A stretch of 64,000 nucleotides of DNA from positions 797,493 to 861,492 of the forward strand of contig NZ_BIFR01000001.1 of the NCBI RefSeq assembly GCF_003967535.1, read 5' to 3'. The notes under the pieces were generated by a model. The model made no database searches. It was not told the DNA's origin and saw nothing but the letters and a program-made list of their open reading frames with translations. The stretch is from Tengunoibacter tsumagoiensis. Its GTDB lineage: Bacteria > Chloroflexota > Ktedonobacteria > Ktedonobacterales > Ktedonobacteraceae. The translations under genes and the position numbers were made by a program. Shown one piece after another: positions 1 to 8,687 of the stretch (position 1 is the stretch's first letter; every line of letters starts with the position of its first letter).

Positions 1-102
1 GCCCTTTCCAAAGAGCCTCATCAGCGTTTCTCCAACATTCAGGCCTTCGTCAATGCTCTTGAGCAGGCCGCCATGGGTACCCCACTAATAAGAAAAAGTT
101 GA
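1..102 (+). CDS. C-terminal end of a Ser/Thr protein kinase domain protein (partial)
   Basis: The frame is open from base 1 to TGA at 100-102 and encodes 33 residues. The segment KEPHQRFSNIQAF matches the last conserved element of bacterial Hanks-type kinases (subdomain XI, usually KDPxxRFxSxxxF); the kinase at 35423-37684 carries the equivalent KDPDQRFASVREF. The Arg of this motif normally pairs with the Glu of the APE motif in the C-lobe. Only about ten residues follow it, so unlike the kinase later in the window this one has no transmembrane or extracellular part after the catalytic domain. Everything upstream lies outside the window. The assignment rests on one short motif, so it is moderately sure. 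Confidence 0.6.
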   Translation, partial: ALSKEPHQRFSNIQAFVNALEQAAMGTPLIRKS

Positions 103-130
103 CTCCCCTGCATAGAAAGCTTGCCAGCCC

Positions 131-206
131 CTTGCCAGAGCATACTACACCAGACCCTTGCCAGAGCATACTACACCAGACCCTTGCCAGAGCATACTAC
201 AATAGT
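131..206. repeat. 26-bp tandem repeat, about 2.8 copies
   Basis: Units beginning CTTGCCAGAGCATACTAC start at 131, 157 and 183, a 26-bp period. The third copy decays into the leader of the next gene. A shorter CTTGCCAG-like start is also present at about 120. No gene or clear hairpin is associated with it. Confidence 0.85.
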
Positions 207-244
207 AGCACCAGACACATCCAATCTAAGGAGCAAGCGAAGTC

Positions 245-748
245 ATGCCACGGATTCAGCCCGACGACTCCATACCTATTCCTGAAGATGCAAGCTTTGC
301 TACAATGGGCACACTCTTTCAGACCATGAGTAGCCGCCCTGAGATCATGCAGCAGACGATGAAACTGCTGGAGACTGTCATGAGGAGTGGCACAGTTGAG
401 ATCAAGCTCAAAGAACTTCTCGCCATCCGCGTCTCGCAGGTAAATCACTGTTTTTATTGAATGAGCGCACATACTGCCTTGGCAAGGCAGTTCGGCGTAA
501 GTGAAGAGCTGCTCGATGCACTCTATCACATTGATGAACAGCACCAGCTCTTTTCTGATCGTGAACTGGTGGCGCTGCGCTATGCAGAATTGATGACCAC
601 AAGCGCACGCGATATAAGCGAGAACATATGGGATGAGCTTAGAGCCAACTTTGATGATGGCGAGATCGTTGAGCTATCTTCCGTAATCGGGCTCTTCAAT
701 TTCTTTAATCGCTATGCAGATGCCCTGGAATTGCATCAAAAAAGCTGA
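245..748 (+). CDS. AhpD/carboxymuconolactone decarboxylase-like protein, probable selenoprotein (UGA = Sec at codon 72)
   Basis: Two same-frame pieces (71 and 95 codons) are separated by one TGA at 458-460. Together they make a 167-residue CMD/AhpD-fold protein. The TGA sits exactly where the family has the second Cys of the active-site CxxC(x3)H motif: the sequence reads NHCFY-[UGA]-MSAHT, i.e. CxxU with His three residues further on. Both halves are well conserved, with no other stop or frameshift. A hairpin suited to a bacterial SECIS follows the TGA. AAGGAG at 228-233 lies 11 nt before ATG 245. The family uses the Cys pair for alkylhydroperoxidase or disulfide chemistry, and Sec-containing AhpD-like proteins are known. 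The gene stands alone between the kinase tail and the LacI operator region. Alternatives are a nonsense-mutated pseudogene or a sequencing error. Confidence 0.75.
473..491 (+). promoter_or_regulatory. Candidate bacterial SECIS hairpin
   Basis: ACTGCCTT (473-480) and AAGGCAGT (484-491) are perfectly complementary around a GGC loop, or around a wider TTGGCAA loop if only six pairs form. The loop starts 20 nt after the UGA at 458-460. Bacterial SECIS elements sit inside the coding region, with the apical loop roughly 16-37 nt after the UGA and a G at the start of the loop. Both conditions are met. The element lies in the sense frame of the CMD protein and does not interrupt it. Confidence 0.65.
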
Positions 749-764
749 TTTAGCAATTCTCCCC

Positions 765-793
765 TTGACAAGAAACCGGTTTCCGGCTACACT
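765..793 (+). promoter_or_regulatory. Sigma-70 type promoter of the LacI-family gene
   Basis: TTGACA (765-770), a 17-nt spacer and TACACT (788-793). The -35 box is perfect and the -10 box matches 4 of 6 bases. The start of transcription would fall near 800. One operator palindrome fills the spacer and a second lies just downstream, the arrangement expected for autorepression. Confidence 0.75.
772..783. promoter_or_regulatory. LacI-family operator O1
   Basis: GAAACCGGTTTC is a perfect 12-bp palindrome with the central CG typical of LacI/GalR operators. It lies between the -35 and -10 boxes, so bound repressor would block RNA polymerase. Confidence 0.75.
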
Positions 794-804
794 ATGCATA
801 TGCA

Positions 805-816
805 GAAACTGGTTTC
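805..816. promoter_or_regulatory. LacI-family operator O2
   Basis: GAAACTGGTTTC differs from O1 at one central base. Its centre is 33 bp from that of O1, about three helical turns, so both sites face the same side of the DNA. No third copy was found upstream of the transporter genes, which leaves control of those genes open. Confidence 0.7.
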
Positions 817-870
817 TAAGAGGCGAAACCGGGCTCCTGGAAATCATTAGAAGTAGCGAGGCATCCGACA

Positions 871-1968
871 CTGAACGAGAAAAAACTGACCATTCAAGAC
901 ATAGCGCGGCTAGCAAATGTCTCCAAAGCGACTGTTTCGCGGGTTCTCAATAGCAATGCCAGTGTCGATGCGGTCTTACGTGAGCGCGTATTACAGGTTA
1001 TTAAAGAACAGAACTTTGTGCCAAGCATTAATGCCCAGGGTCTCAATGGTCGTAGCCAATTGCTTGGTATTTTAATGCCACGCTATCTCTGGCCTGCTTT
1101 GCAAGAGATAACGTGGGCGATTGCAGATTATATAACCAATGAGACGCGCTACGAAATTATTTTTTATAGCTGCTCCAATGATAATGGGGATGGTTATACG
1201 CGAGTGCTGGATCAGATTGTTAGCACAAACCTTGTTGCCGGTCTGATCGCTACTCTGTATGATCAATCACCTGAGCATCTGGTTGAACTTTATGAGCAGG
1301 GGCTCCCCGTTGTTTTATTGGACACAATTGGCTTGCAGACCAACTTACCGACGGTCTGTGCGGATCACTATAGTGGAGCCTACGAAGGAGTGAGGTATCT
1401 GCTTGAGTCAGGTCATCGGCGCATCGGGTATATTCAAGGAACGGCCCATTGGAAATGTTCCCATGATCGCTATCGAGCCTATTGTGATGCTCTGGCCTCT
1501 TATGGATTGCAGCCAGACCCGGAGCTGTTTCAGCAGGCGGAATATACTCCAAAATCAGGAGAAGTGGCCGCAAGAGCTTTGCTTACGTTGGAAGATCGAC
1601 CAACGGCAATCTTTGCCACTAACGATGATATGGCCTCGTCTGCCATTATGGTGGCTCAGGAGCTCCATCTGCATGTGCCAGAGGATATTTCAATCCTTGG
1701 CTTTAACGATGATCCTGTCCCATTTGTGCGTTCAATGCTTACGACAGTCCATCAACCCTTCAGTACGATGGCCCGTTGTGCGGCTGAACTATTGGTCTCA
1801 CAGATCCAGACGCAGTATCGGTTTTCGGATGAATTGCAACGGATTCTTCAAATGACAACACGTCCAACGTTCGCACGTGAATTAGGAGAACTGCCAATGC
1901 CCTTTTCGCTTCAATTTCCAACCCATCTTGTTACACGAACAACAAGTGCTCGCAGAACTGCGACCTGA
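871..1968 (+). CDS. LacI/GalR-family transcriptional regulator with CTG start
   Basis: The frame encodes about 365 residues. The N-terminal helix-turn-helix (TIQDIARLANVSKATVSRVL, about residues 7-26) is the classic LacI form. A periplasmic-binding-protein-like effector domain follows, including HRRIGYIQG, FATNDDMA and ISILGFND. The first in-frame ATG or GTG is only at 1018, inside or after the DNA-binding domain. Back to the stop at 817-819 the frame has no ATG, GTG or TTG, so a non-standard start is needed. CTG 871 has GAGG (858-861) at a fair distance; CTG 886 is the alternative. The two palindromes upstream suggest it represses itself. Its place before a sugar ABC importer and two GH74 genes suggests control of xyloglucan use, with a xyloglucan oligosaccharide as likely inducer (inference). 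A conventional annotation starting at 1018 would lose the DNA-binding domain. Confidence 0.85.
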   Translation: MNEKKLTIQDIARLANVSKATVSRVLNSNASVDAVLRERVLQVIKEQNFVPSINAQGLNGRSQLLGILMPRYLWPALQEITWAIADYITNETRYEIIFYSCSNDNGDGYTRVLDQIVSTNLVAGLIATLYDQSPEHLVELYEQGLPVVLLDTIGLQTNLPTVCADHYSGAYEGVRYLLESGHRRIGYIQGTAHWKCSHDRYRAYCDALASYGLQPDPELFQQAEYTPKSGEVAARALLTLEDRPTAIFATNDDMASSAIMVAQELHLHVPEDISILGFNDDPVPFVRSMLTTVHQPFSTMARCAAELLVSQIQTQYRFSDELQRILQMTTRPTFARELGELPMPFSLQFPTHLVTRTTSARRTAT

Positions 1969-2270
1969 GCCGCCCATTCTGCGGTTCATTAAGCGCTAAG
2001 CACCCTTTTCCAGCACAATTTTTCATGTTTATACGAATGCAAGATCCTGTACCCAGATGTCTTGTTGCTATATCGTTATGTCCAGACATCCGTTTGGCAT
2101 ACCAGGTAATAGAAGGACGCTTTGCTGCTATCTCCTCGGCTAGAGGCGGGGATGGAGCTTAAAGATGCTTAAAGGAAAGGATATTACACAAGAGATCTTG
2201 AGAGTGAATGGCAAAACAACCAATCTAGCTGTTTAGAATGATGTATTTTTCATAGCAAAGGAGCGATGTA
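1969..2270. other. Intergenic region before the sugar-transport operon
   Basis: This stretch lies between the regulator and the substrate-binding protein. The only clear element is the ribosome binding site AAAGGAG (2257-2263), 7 nt before ATG 2271. A TAGAAT (2234-2239) could be a -10 box, but no good -35 box stands 16-18 nt before it. No copy of the GAAACCGGTTTC operator was seen, and no small gene. Confidence 0.6.
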
Positions 2271-3740
2271 ATGTATTTCAAGAATACCATGAACCGTCGT
2301 CGTTTCATCCAATCTGCCAGCGCTGCGGCAGGTCTGGCCACCCTTCCAGGTTTACTGGATGCCTGCGGATCGCAGGATGCAGCTGGCACAGTGACCCTTA
2401 AATACTGGGATTTTTATGTCACACAGGCCCCCTGGATTGATAACGAGATCAAACTGTTCCAGCAGGCACACCCTGGCATCAAGATTAAAAAATCGACGCA
2501 GTCTGTTGGTGATTACGCCAATCTCTATTCGCTTGCCGTTCGTAGCAATAATACCCCCGATATTGCAATGATTCCTCAGACGCCAGTCTTCAATGATCAG
2601 GTTGCCAAGGGCTGGTGGCAGCCGCTGGATAAGTGGGCTGACGACAAATGGCGCTCCAGATTCATTCCCAATACGCTGCATGAAGGCAGCAATATCTTCA
2701 ACGGGAAGCTGTACTCAGTTCCACTGGAAGGACTGGCCGTTCCATTCCAACTGTATATCAACCATAGCGTCTTCCGCGCCGCCGATCTGGTTAATGCCGA
2801 TGGCACCATCATGATTCCACGCACGTGGGACGATGTCACGCATGCCTCTGAGGCGATCACCAAGAAGAGCGGTGGTCAGGTCTATGGTCTGGGCTTTGGC
2901 AATAGTGCCTATGATGTCTTGAGCTGGTGGATGTTCGTCTTTATCATTGGAGCCGGTTGTCCTGGTGGTCCTGGTGATCCTGATCTGCGCACAGGTAAAT
3001 ACGCTTTCCATAGCAATCGTAACTATGCTGATTGGTTGAACCTGTTAAAAGAATGGAAAGATAGGCAGTATATCTATCCAGACTCTATCAGTATCTCGGA
3101 CGAGGTTGCGCGCGCCTATTTTGAGCGCGGCAAGTTCGGTATGACCATTGGCGGCATCTGGGATCAGCCGGAGTGGACCTCGCATCAGTTTACCGATTAC
3201 AGCCTGACCACTCTTATTACTCCGAATAAAGAGCCCGATAGCTACTTCCCGATTAAACCAGGCGGCACCTTTACAGCGATCTCATCCAAATCGAAGCACC
3301 AGGATGAAGCCTGGGCCTGGTTCGATTGGCTGGCAAGCGTAGATGCTGGCAAGCGTTGGGTAGAGATGGGCGAAGGACTCTCGATCTTCCCACAGAACAA
3401 CGATCCCAAGAACAATTCTCAGCCCCACTTCAAACAATATATTGATACTGCCAAATTCTCTGTTCCTGGGCCAGATCCAACTATTCGTAATCCTAATGTT
3501 GGTCTCGTTGTTCCTCAGACCGTGAAACCAGCCATGGGCGATATCATCGCTGGCTATTACACCGGCCAGATCAGCAATATCTCCGATGCCTTGCAGGAGC
3601 TGGAGCAGAAGTCCCAGAAAGCCCTCGAGGATGCCATCGCTGTGACCAATCAGCAAGGTCATAAGGTCAGCATCGATGATTATATCTTCACTGATTGGGA
3701 TGTGAAAAAGCCCTATGTAACGAAGCCGAACAAGGCGTAA
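2271..3740 (+). CDS. ABC sugar transporter, extracellular substrate-binding lipoprotein
   Basis: 489 residues of the family 1 solute-binding type (UgpB/MalE-like). The N-terminus has a twin-arginine signal (MNRRRFIQSA) running into a lipobox (LLDAC), so it is probably exported by Tat and anchored as a lipoprotein. The mature part shows LKYWDFYVT and IKLFQQAHPGIKIK, typical of the family's first lobe, and GGIWDQPEW plus AWAWFDWLAS in the second lobe. ATG 2271 is chosen because AAAGGAG lies 7 nt upstream; ATG 2289 is an alternative nearer the RR motif. It heads a run with two permeases and two GH74 glucanases, so the ligand is probably a xyloglucan oligosaccharide (inference from context). Confidence 0.9.
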   Translation: MYFKNTMNRRRFIQSASAAAGLATLPGLLDACGSQDAAGTVTLKYWDFYVTQAPWIDNEIKLFQQAHPGIKIKKSTQSVGDYANLYSLAVRSNNTPDIAMIPQTPVFNDQVAKGWWQPLDKWADDKWRSRFIPNTLHEGSNIFNGKLYSVPLEGLAVPFQLYINHSVFRAADLVNADGTIMIPRTWDDVTHASEAITKKSGGQVYGLGFGNSAYDVLSWWMFVFIIGAGCPGGPGDPDLRTGKYAFHSNRNYADWLNLLKEWKDRQYIYPDSISISDEVARAYFERGKFGMTIGGIWDQPEWTSHQFTDYSLTTLITPNKEPDSYFPIKPGGTFTAISSKSKHQDEAWAWFDWLASVDAGKRWVEMGEGLSIFPQNNDPKNNSQPHFKQYIDTAKFSVPGPDPTIRNPNVGLVVPQTVKPAMGDIIAGYYTGQISNISDALQELEQKSQKALEDAIAVTNQQGHKVSIDDYIFTDWDVKKPYVTKPNKA

Positions 3741-3872
3741 GCGCCCGGGCTGCAAATGGCGTTCAGTCCGGTCTGGAGAGCAGCGACATTATGTCCAGCT
3801 ATAGGCTTGCTGGAACAGAGCGTTCCTGCTTATACAGGCCGGGCCCGATCAGAACTAGAAGGACCTTGCGTC

Positions 3873-4886
3873 ATGGTATCACCTACTTTGCTTCAACCAA
3901 AGGATGAAAACAGACCGAAACGGATCGTACGGGAACCCCAGAAGCGCTCTCTCTGGCATGAGATTCGCAGTGGTGGCTGGTCGTATCTCTATGTTGCACC
4001 TATGTTTATCCTGCTAGTGGTGTTTGCGATCTATCCATCTTTTGCATCACTTGGATACACCCTTTATCAATGGAATGGAATTGGGGACCCCACGGTCTTT
4101 GTCGGCCTCGACAATTTTAATAAGGTGATGCACGATCCTTTCTTCTGGAAGGCCTTTAGCAACACCTTTGTCTATATGCTGGTCCTGGTTCCTGTGCAGT
4201 TAACGCTGGCCCTTGCACTGGCGCTGGTCTTAAACAACCCCAAATTGCGCTTTGCTTCGGTCTATCGAGCGATCTTCTTTATTCCAGTTGTGACCTCGGC
4301 TGCCGTGATTGCGGTAGTGGTGCAGTTGATTATGTCTACCTTCGGGGATGATATTAATAAGATGCTCATCAACCTCCACATCATTCAGCAGCATATCGAC
4401 TGGCTGGGCGATCCACACTTTGCGCTGGGGATCGTGATTGTGATCGGCATCTGGAATACATTGGGCTATAACCTGATCTACTTTCTGGCAGGCTTGCAGA
4501 CTATTCCGCTGGAGCTGTATGAAGCGGCGCGCATGGATGGTGCTAATGCCATCAATCGCTTTTTTTCGATTACGGTTCCGATGCTTCGCTCGGTCGGGCT
4601 GATCATCCTGATTCTGGCGATTCTAGGTAGCTTGCAGGTCTTTGACATTGTGCTGGTGTTGACCGATGGCGGCCCCTATGGCGCGACTGAGGTAGTAAAT
4701 ACCTATATCTACCATCAGGCCTTTGGTGGAAATTCGCGCAATCCTGTTGAGCCCAATGTAGGCTTTGCTTCTGCTGCCTCTTTCTTCTACGGGGTAGTGA
4801 TTATGGGGATCTCTGTGGCTCAGCTATTGCTCTTCCGCTATCTCAATCGTCAACGTCAGGCCACAATGAATACTGTAGAGGGATAG
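3873..4886 (+). CDS. ABC sugar transporter permease (MalF/UgpA type)
   Basis: 337 residues with six predicted membrane segments. The EAA loop reads EAARMDGANAINRFFSITVP, the cytoplasmic contact for the ATPase. The C-terminal DGGPYGATEVV is typical of UgpA/MsmF-type subunits. The open frame begins earlier at ATG 3756, but AGAAGGA at 3857-3863 precedes ATG 3873 by 9 nt and nothing similar precedes 3756, so the shorter form is preferred. It follows the binding protein and is 15 bp from the second permease, consistent with one transcript. No ATP-binding subunit is encoded nearby. A shared MsmK-like ATPase elsewhere is the usual explanation for such clusters. Confidence 0.9.
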   Translation: MVSPTLLQPKDENRPKRIVREPQKRSLWHEIRSGGWSYLYVAPMFILLVVFAIYPSFASLGYTLYQWNGIGDPTVFVGLDNFNKVMHDPFFWKAFSNTFVYMLVLVPVQLTLALALALVLNNPKLRFASVYRAIFFIPVVTSAAVIAVVVQLIMSTFGDDINKMLINLHIIQQHIDWLGDPHFALGIVIVIGIWNTLGYNLIYFLAGLQTIPLELYEAARMDGANAINRFFSITVPMLRSVGLIILILAILGSLQVFDIVLVLTDGGPYGATEVVNTYIYHQAFGGNSRNPVEPNVGFASAASFFYGVVIMGISVAQLLLFRYLNRQRQATMNTVEG

Positions 4887-4901
4887 AGAGGTGTCATAGC
4901 C

Positions 4902-5786
4902 ATGGCTTTTATACCACAATCTCATGGGCAACCAGTACAGCGCAGACCTCGAAAGCAGCGTCTGAAGATCCAGCCAATCTGGTTTGCCCATCTGGCTCTT
5001 ATTGCGGGTGGCATCATCTGGATGTATCCCTTTCTCTGGATGTTGGGAAGTTCATTTAAGACAAACAAAGATTTCTTTGATCGTGGCTTAAATATCTTTC
5101 CAGGACAGATTGCCTGGTCCAATTATATTGATGCCTGGAATAAAGCGAGCTTTGGGACCTACTTTCTGAATACGGTGATTACGGCGGCCTTCTCTGTGCT
5201 GTTCGTGCTGCTCTTCACTTCAATGGCGGGGTATGCTCTGGCACGCACAAAGTTTCCGGGCAAAGGATTGATTCTGGGTCTGATTGGCCTGACGCTCTTT
5301 CTGCCCCATGGCTATACCATTCTACCAACCTTCGATATTATTCAGAAGTTGGGGCTACTCAATTCGTTGGCCTCGATCATTACTGTGCAGACTGCGGGTG
5401 GCATGGTCTTTGGAACCTTTCTGTTCATGGGCTATTTCACAACCATTGATCGTGAGCTTGAGGATGCCGCCCGCGTAGATGGAGCCAGCTATCATCAGAT
5501 CTTCTGGCAAGTGATGCTTCCATTGGCGCGACCGATGATTGCAACAGTGGCTCTCTTCAACTTTATTGGGGCCTGGAACAGCTTCTTCTTTCCCCTGGTC
5601 TTTACCCTGGGCGTACCCGAACTGCGTACTCTGGCAGTAGGAATGTATGCCTTTATTGGTCAGAACTCGGTGGATTGGACGTTGCTGGTGGCGGGGGCCG
5701 TGATTACGCTGGCTCCTATTATGATCGTGTTCCTTTTCTTGCAGCGCTACTTTATCAATGGTATTGCCGGTGCTGTGAAATCGTAG
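4902..5786 (+). CDS. ABC sugar transporter permease (MalG/UgpE type)
   Basis: 294 residues with six membrane segments. The EAA loop reads EDAARVDGASYHQIFWQVML and the usual LPLARP follows. The N-terminal cytoplasmic stretch QRRPRKQRLKIQP is basic, followed by a first helix at about residues 30-50. GAGAGG lies before ATG 4902. It pairs with the MalF-type subunit just upstream to form the membrane channel. Length and motif order are normal for carbohydrate uptake family CUT1. Confidence 0.92.
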   Translation: MAFIPQSHGQPVQRRPRKQRLKIQPIWFAHLALIAGGIIWMYPFLWMLGSSFKTNKDFFDRGLNIFPGQIAWSNYIDAWNKASFGTYFLNTVITAAFSVLFVLLFTSMAGYALARTKFPGKGLILGLIGLTLFLPHGYTILPTFDIIQKLGLLNSLASIITVQTAGGMVFGTFLFMGYFTTIDRELEDAARVDGASYHQIFWQVMLPLARPMIATVALFNFIGAWNSFFFPLVFTLGVPELRTLAVGMYAFIGQNSVDWTLLVAGAVITLAPIMIVFLFLQRYFINGIAGAVKS

Positions 5787-5840
5787 GCACTGGCCGTTAA
5801 GACAAAAGCTGAATGACGATGTTGTTGAAAGGATTTAGAG

Positions 5841-8669
5841 ATGCGCAATCGTTTTGCGTCTGGGCGAGGACGCCTGTTCTTTCTTGCTTGTAGTGTGTTC
5901 TCTCTGATCCTGCTGGCCTCCGGGCTGTTGGCGCTTCCAACAGCTCGGGCAGCAGGGATCGTGGATCTGTCCGCTAATTATAGCTGGAAGCCTCTAAAAG
6001 TTGGTGGTGGTGGTTTTGTCACTGGTCTGGTCATCCACCCAACCGCTTCTAATGTTATGTTTGCTCGCACCGATGTAGGTGGTGCGTATCGCTGGGATGC
6101 TAAGACACAGAGCTGGAAGCAGATCATTCTTGGCTCAAATGTGCCTGGCCCTGTCCCAAATGATTATAGTGTCGATAGCATTGCCCTGAGCAAAAAGAAT
6201 AGCAAGGTCGTGTATATCTCGGTGGGGAATGATCTGACGCAGCAGAATGGTCGTATTCTTAAAAGCACTGATAGCGGTAATAGCTGGACCGATAGCGGCT
6301 ATCGCTGGAGCGTTGGCGGAAATGCTGACAATCGCACTGGTGGTGAGCGCTTAGCCGTTGATCCCAATAACGGGAGCGTGGTCTACTTCGGCTCTCGTAT
6401 GCAGGGGCTCTGGGTCAGTACCGATAGTGCAGCCCACTGGAAACAGGTCTCTCCCGATCAGGTTCCACTGGGTAGCAATAGCAGTGGTGCTGCTACAGGG
6501 ATTAAATTTATCCAATTTGACCCTGCCAGCCCAATCGTTCATGGGAAAACCAGCCGTATCTATGCAGGTGTCTCAGGTGCTGGTGTCTTCCGTAGCGATG
6601 ATGCTGGCGCAACATGGACAAATATCCTGCCCTTTACGGATACCACCATCCCGTTTGATCAGGCGCTTAGTGCGGATGATCAGCTCTATGTCTCTTTACA
6701 GTCCAGTGTCGATAAAGGTCTGGTCAAAAAATATAATCCACAGACGAATAGCTGGGCCGATATTACGCCTCCTGTCTGGGGAAATGGATATGTGATCGCG
6801 ACCGATCCATTTGATGCGCAGCGTGTCTTTGTAAGCGATGGTGGCATGCGCGACGGCCACTTTTTCCGCTCAACAACTGGTGGGCTGACCTGGGATACCC
6901 TGAATGTAGCAATCAGTTCTCCGACTATTCCCTGGATTACGCAGACGGATGAGACCAACTGGCTTTCGGCTGGTAAGCTGGTATTTGATCCTCATACGCA
7001 GAATAAACTCTGGTTCCCACAGGGGACTGGCGTCTGGGAGGCCACAAATCTCAGTGATACGACCATCACCTGGAACTCGGTGACAACCGGCATTGAAGAG
7101 ATGGTTGCCAACGACGTGATTGCTCCTCCAGGTGGGAAAGCGATTACCGTCAATCAGGATCGCAACGGCTTCTATCATGCCAATCCTGATGCCTTCCCTG
7201 CTAAGACTATCCTGACGAGCAAGTTCTCTGATGGGACCAGTTTAGATTATAGCGGTGGGACGCCCAGCTTTGTGGTCGCAGCCTCCTCCGATACCCGTTT
7301 TATTAATCCCAGTCAGAGCGGCTACTCGACGGATGGTGGGCAGACCTGGACTCAATTCACAGGCATGGCAAACTACCCAGATCTGTATGGCGGCAATATT
7401 GCAGTCTCTGCAACGGACACTAATAACATTGTCTGGTTGCCAACATGGAATAAGAAGCCCTATGTGACGACCGACCGTGGTGCGACCTGGACCGAGTTGA
7501 CGATGCCTTTTGCCAATGTCAATGTGATGCACACTATGATCTGGTGGGGCTGGAAGAAAGCTTTAGATGCAGATAAGGTCACTGGCGGCCAATTCTACAT
7601 TTATAGCACCGACAATGGTGGAGAGTTCTTCCGCTCAAGCAACAGTGGTCAGACCTGGGAGCAGGTGCCCGGACCGGTTCCACCCAGCGGCAACAACGAT
7701 GCCCATGTCTTTGGGCAGGTACGAGCGGTGCCTGGTCATGCTGGCAATGTCTGGGTCAGTGTTGCTCAAGGCGGTCTCTACAATACCACAGACGCAGGCA
7801 CGACCTGGACCAAGGCCAGTGAGGTGCAGGATGCTCAGGCCTTTGGCTATGGAGCGCCTCTGGCGGGCTCAACCTATCCCACCATTTTTATGTATGGCAA
7901 GGTCCATGACCAGTGGGGTATCTGGCGCTCAAGCGATCAAGGTGTTACCTGGAGTAAAGTGGCTCAGTATCCCGGGAATCTCTATGATAGCGTCAATACA
8001 GTAAATGGCGATATGAGTATTCCTGGTCGTGTCTACGTAGGCTTTAGCGGAAATGGGTTCCTCTACGCTGACGATAAATCGTTGCCGAAGGCTACACCGA
8101 CTCCTAATTCAAGCGTGACTCCAACCGTTACGCCGAGTCCAACGGCGACACCAAGTCCAACGCCGACGCCAAGCCCAACGCCAACGCCAACACCAAGCCC
8201 AACACCGACACCGAGTCCAACGCCCAATCCAGGCACGACTACGCTTTATGCAACAGCGGATCGTGACAATTGGGCTCAAAGCACTGGAACTGAAACCACG
8301 CTCAACGTCAGCCTCTATCAGTATAGCTACCTGAAATTTGACCTCTCGTCTGTTGGCTCGATTAGCTCGGCTCATCTTAGATTGTATCGCGACCTGGCTG
8401 ATGCTGGCTCCATCTCCATCACAGCCTATCAAGTTAGCGATAGCTCCTGGGTTGAGACCAGTAATACCTTGCCAGCGACTGGAAATACGCTGGGAACGGT
8501 CACATCCCCTGGCTCTGGTTACGTTGATTTTGACCTTACCAGCTACATTCAGAGTGCTAAAGCCAGTGGAAATGTTGTGAGCATCGCAGTGAACGCAAGT
8601 TCGGCCTCATGGCAGAACATTGATTCACGCGAGCATGTTACCAATGTTCCTGAGCTTGTCATCTCGTAA
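5841..8669 (+). CDS. Secreted GH74 xyloglucanase with Pro/Thr linker and C-terminal DNRLRE/CBM-like domain
   Basis: 942 residues. A Sec signal peptide (about residues 1-37, ending near ARAAG) precedes a two-propeller GH74 catalytic region (about 40-745). Asp boxes such as STDSGNSW, STDGGQTW and TTDRGATW recur through it. RTDVGGAYRWD near residue 77 holds the conserved Asp taken as a catalytic residue in GH74. GH74 enzymes cleave the glucan backbone of xyloglucan. A Pro/Thr/Ser linker (about 752-800) leads to a C-terminal beta-sandwich (about 803-942: ADRDNWAQSTG, LKFDLSS, DLTSYIQSAK) of the DNRLRE/CBM96 type. AAAGGA precedes ATG 5841. The downstream gene is a close paralogue without the linker. 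Confidence 0.93.
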   Translation: MRNRFASGRGRLFFLACSVFSLILLASGLLALPTARAAGIVDLSANYSWKPLKVGGGGFVTGLVIHPTASNVMFARTDVGGAYRWDAKTQSWKQIILGSNVPGPVPNDYSVDSIALSKKNSKVVYISVGNDLTQQNGRILKSTDSGNSWTDSGYRWSVGGNADNRTGGERLAVDPNNGSVVYFGSRMQGLWVSTDSAAHWKQVSPDQVPLGSNSSGAATGIKFIQFDPASPIVHGKTSRIYAGVSGAGVFRSDDAGATWTNILPFTDTTIPFDQALSADDQLYVSLQSSVDKGLVKKYNPQTNSWADITPPVWGNGYVIATDPFDAQRVFVSDGGMRDGHFFRSTTGGLTWDTLNVAISSPTIPWITQTDETNWLSAGKLVFDPHTQNKLWFPQGTGVWEATNLSDTTITWNSVTTGIEEMVANDVIAPPGGKAITVNQDRNGFYHANPDAFPAKTILTSKFSDGTSLDYSGGTPSFVVAASSDTRFINPSQSGYSTDGGQTWTQFTGMANYPDLYGGNIAVSATDTNNIVWLPTWNKKPYVTTDRGATWTELTMPFANVNVMHTMIWWGWKKALDADKVTGGQFYIYSTDNGGEFFRSSNSGQTWEQVPGPVPPSGNNDAHVFGQVRAVPGHAGNVWVSVAQGGLYNTTDAGTTWTKASEVQDAQAFGYGAPLAGSTYPTIFMYGKVHDQWGIWRSSDQGVTWSKVAQYPGNLYDSVNTVNGDMSIPGRVYVGFSGNGFLYADDKSLPKATPTPNSSVTPTVTPSPTATPSPTPTPSPTPTPTPSPTPTPSPTPNPGTTTLYATADRDNWAQSTGTETTLNVSLYQYSYLKFDLSSVGSISSAHLRLYRDLADAGSISITAYQVSDSSWVETSNTLPATGNTLGTVTSPGSGYVDFDLTSYIQSAKASGNVVSIAVNASSASWQNIDSREHVTNVPELVIS

Positions 8670-8687
8670 GGTGCCTGGCTTGTAAGA

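Noticed and set aside
245..460. CMD protein as two separate genes split by TGA
   Set aside because: Both parts are in the same frame with one continuous domain, and the stop falls exactly on the catalytic Cys position.
714..953. 79-codon frame across the LacI promoter and operators
   Set aside because: It crosses the promoter and the start of the helix-turn-helix in the wrong frame and resembles no protein.
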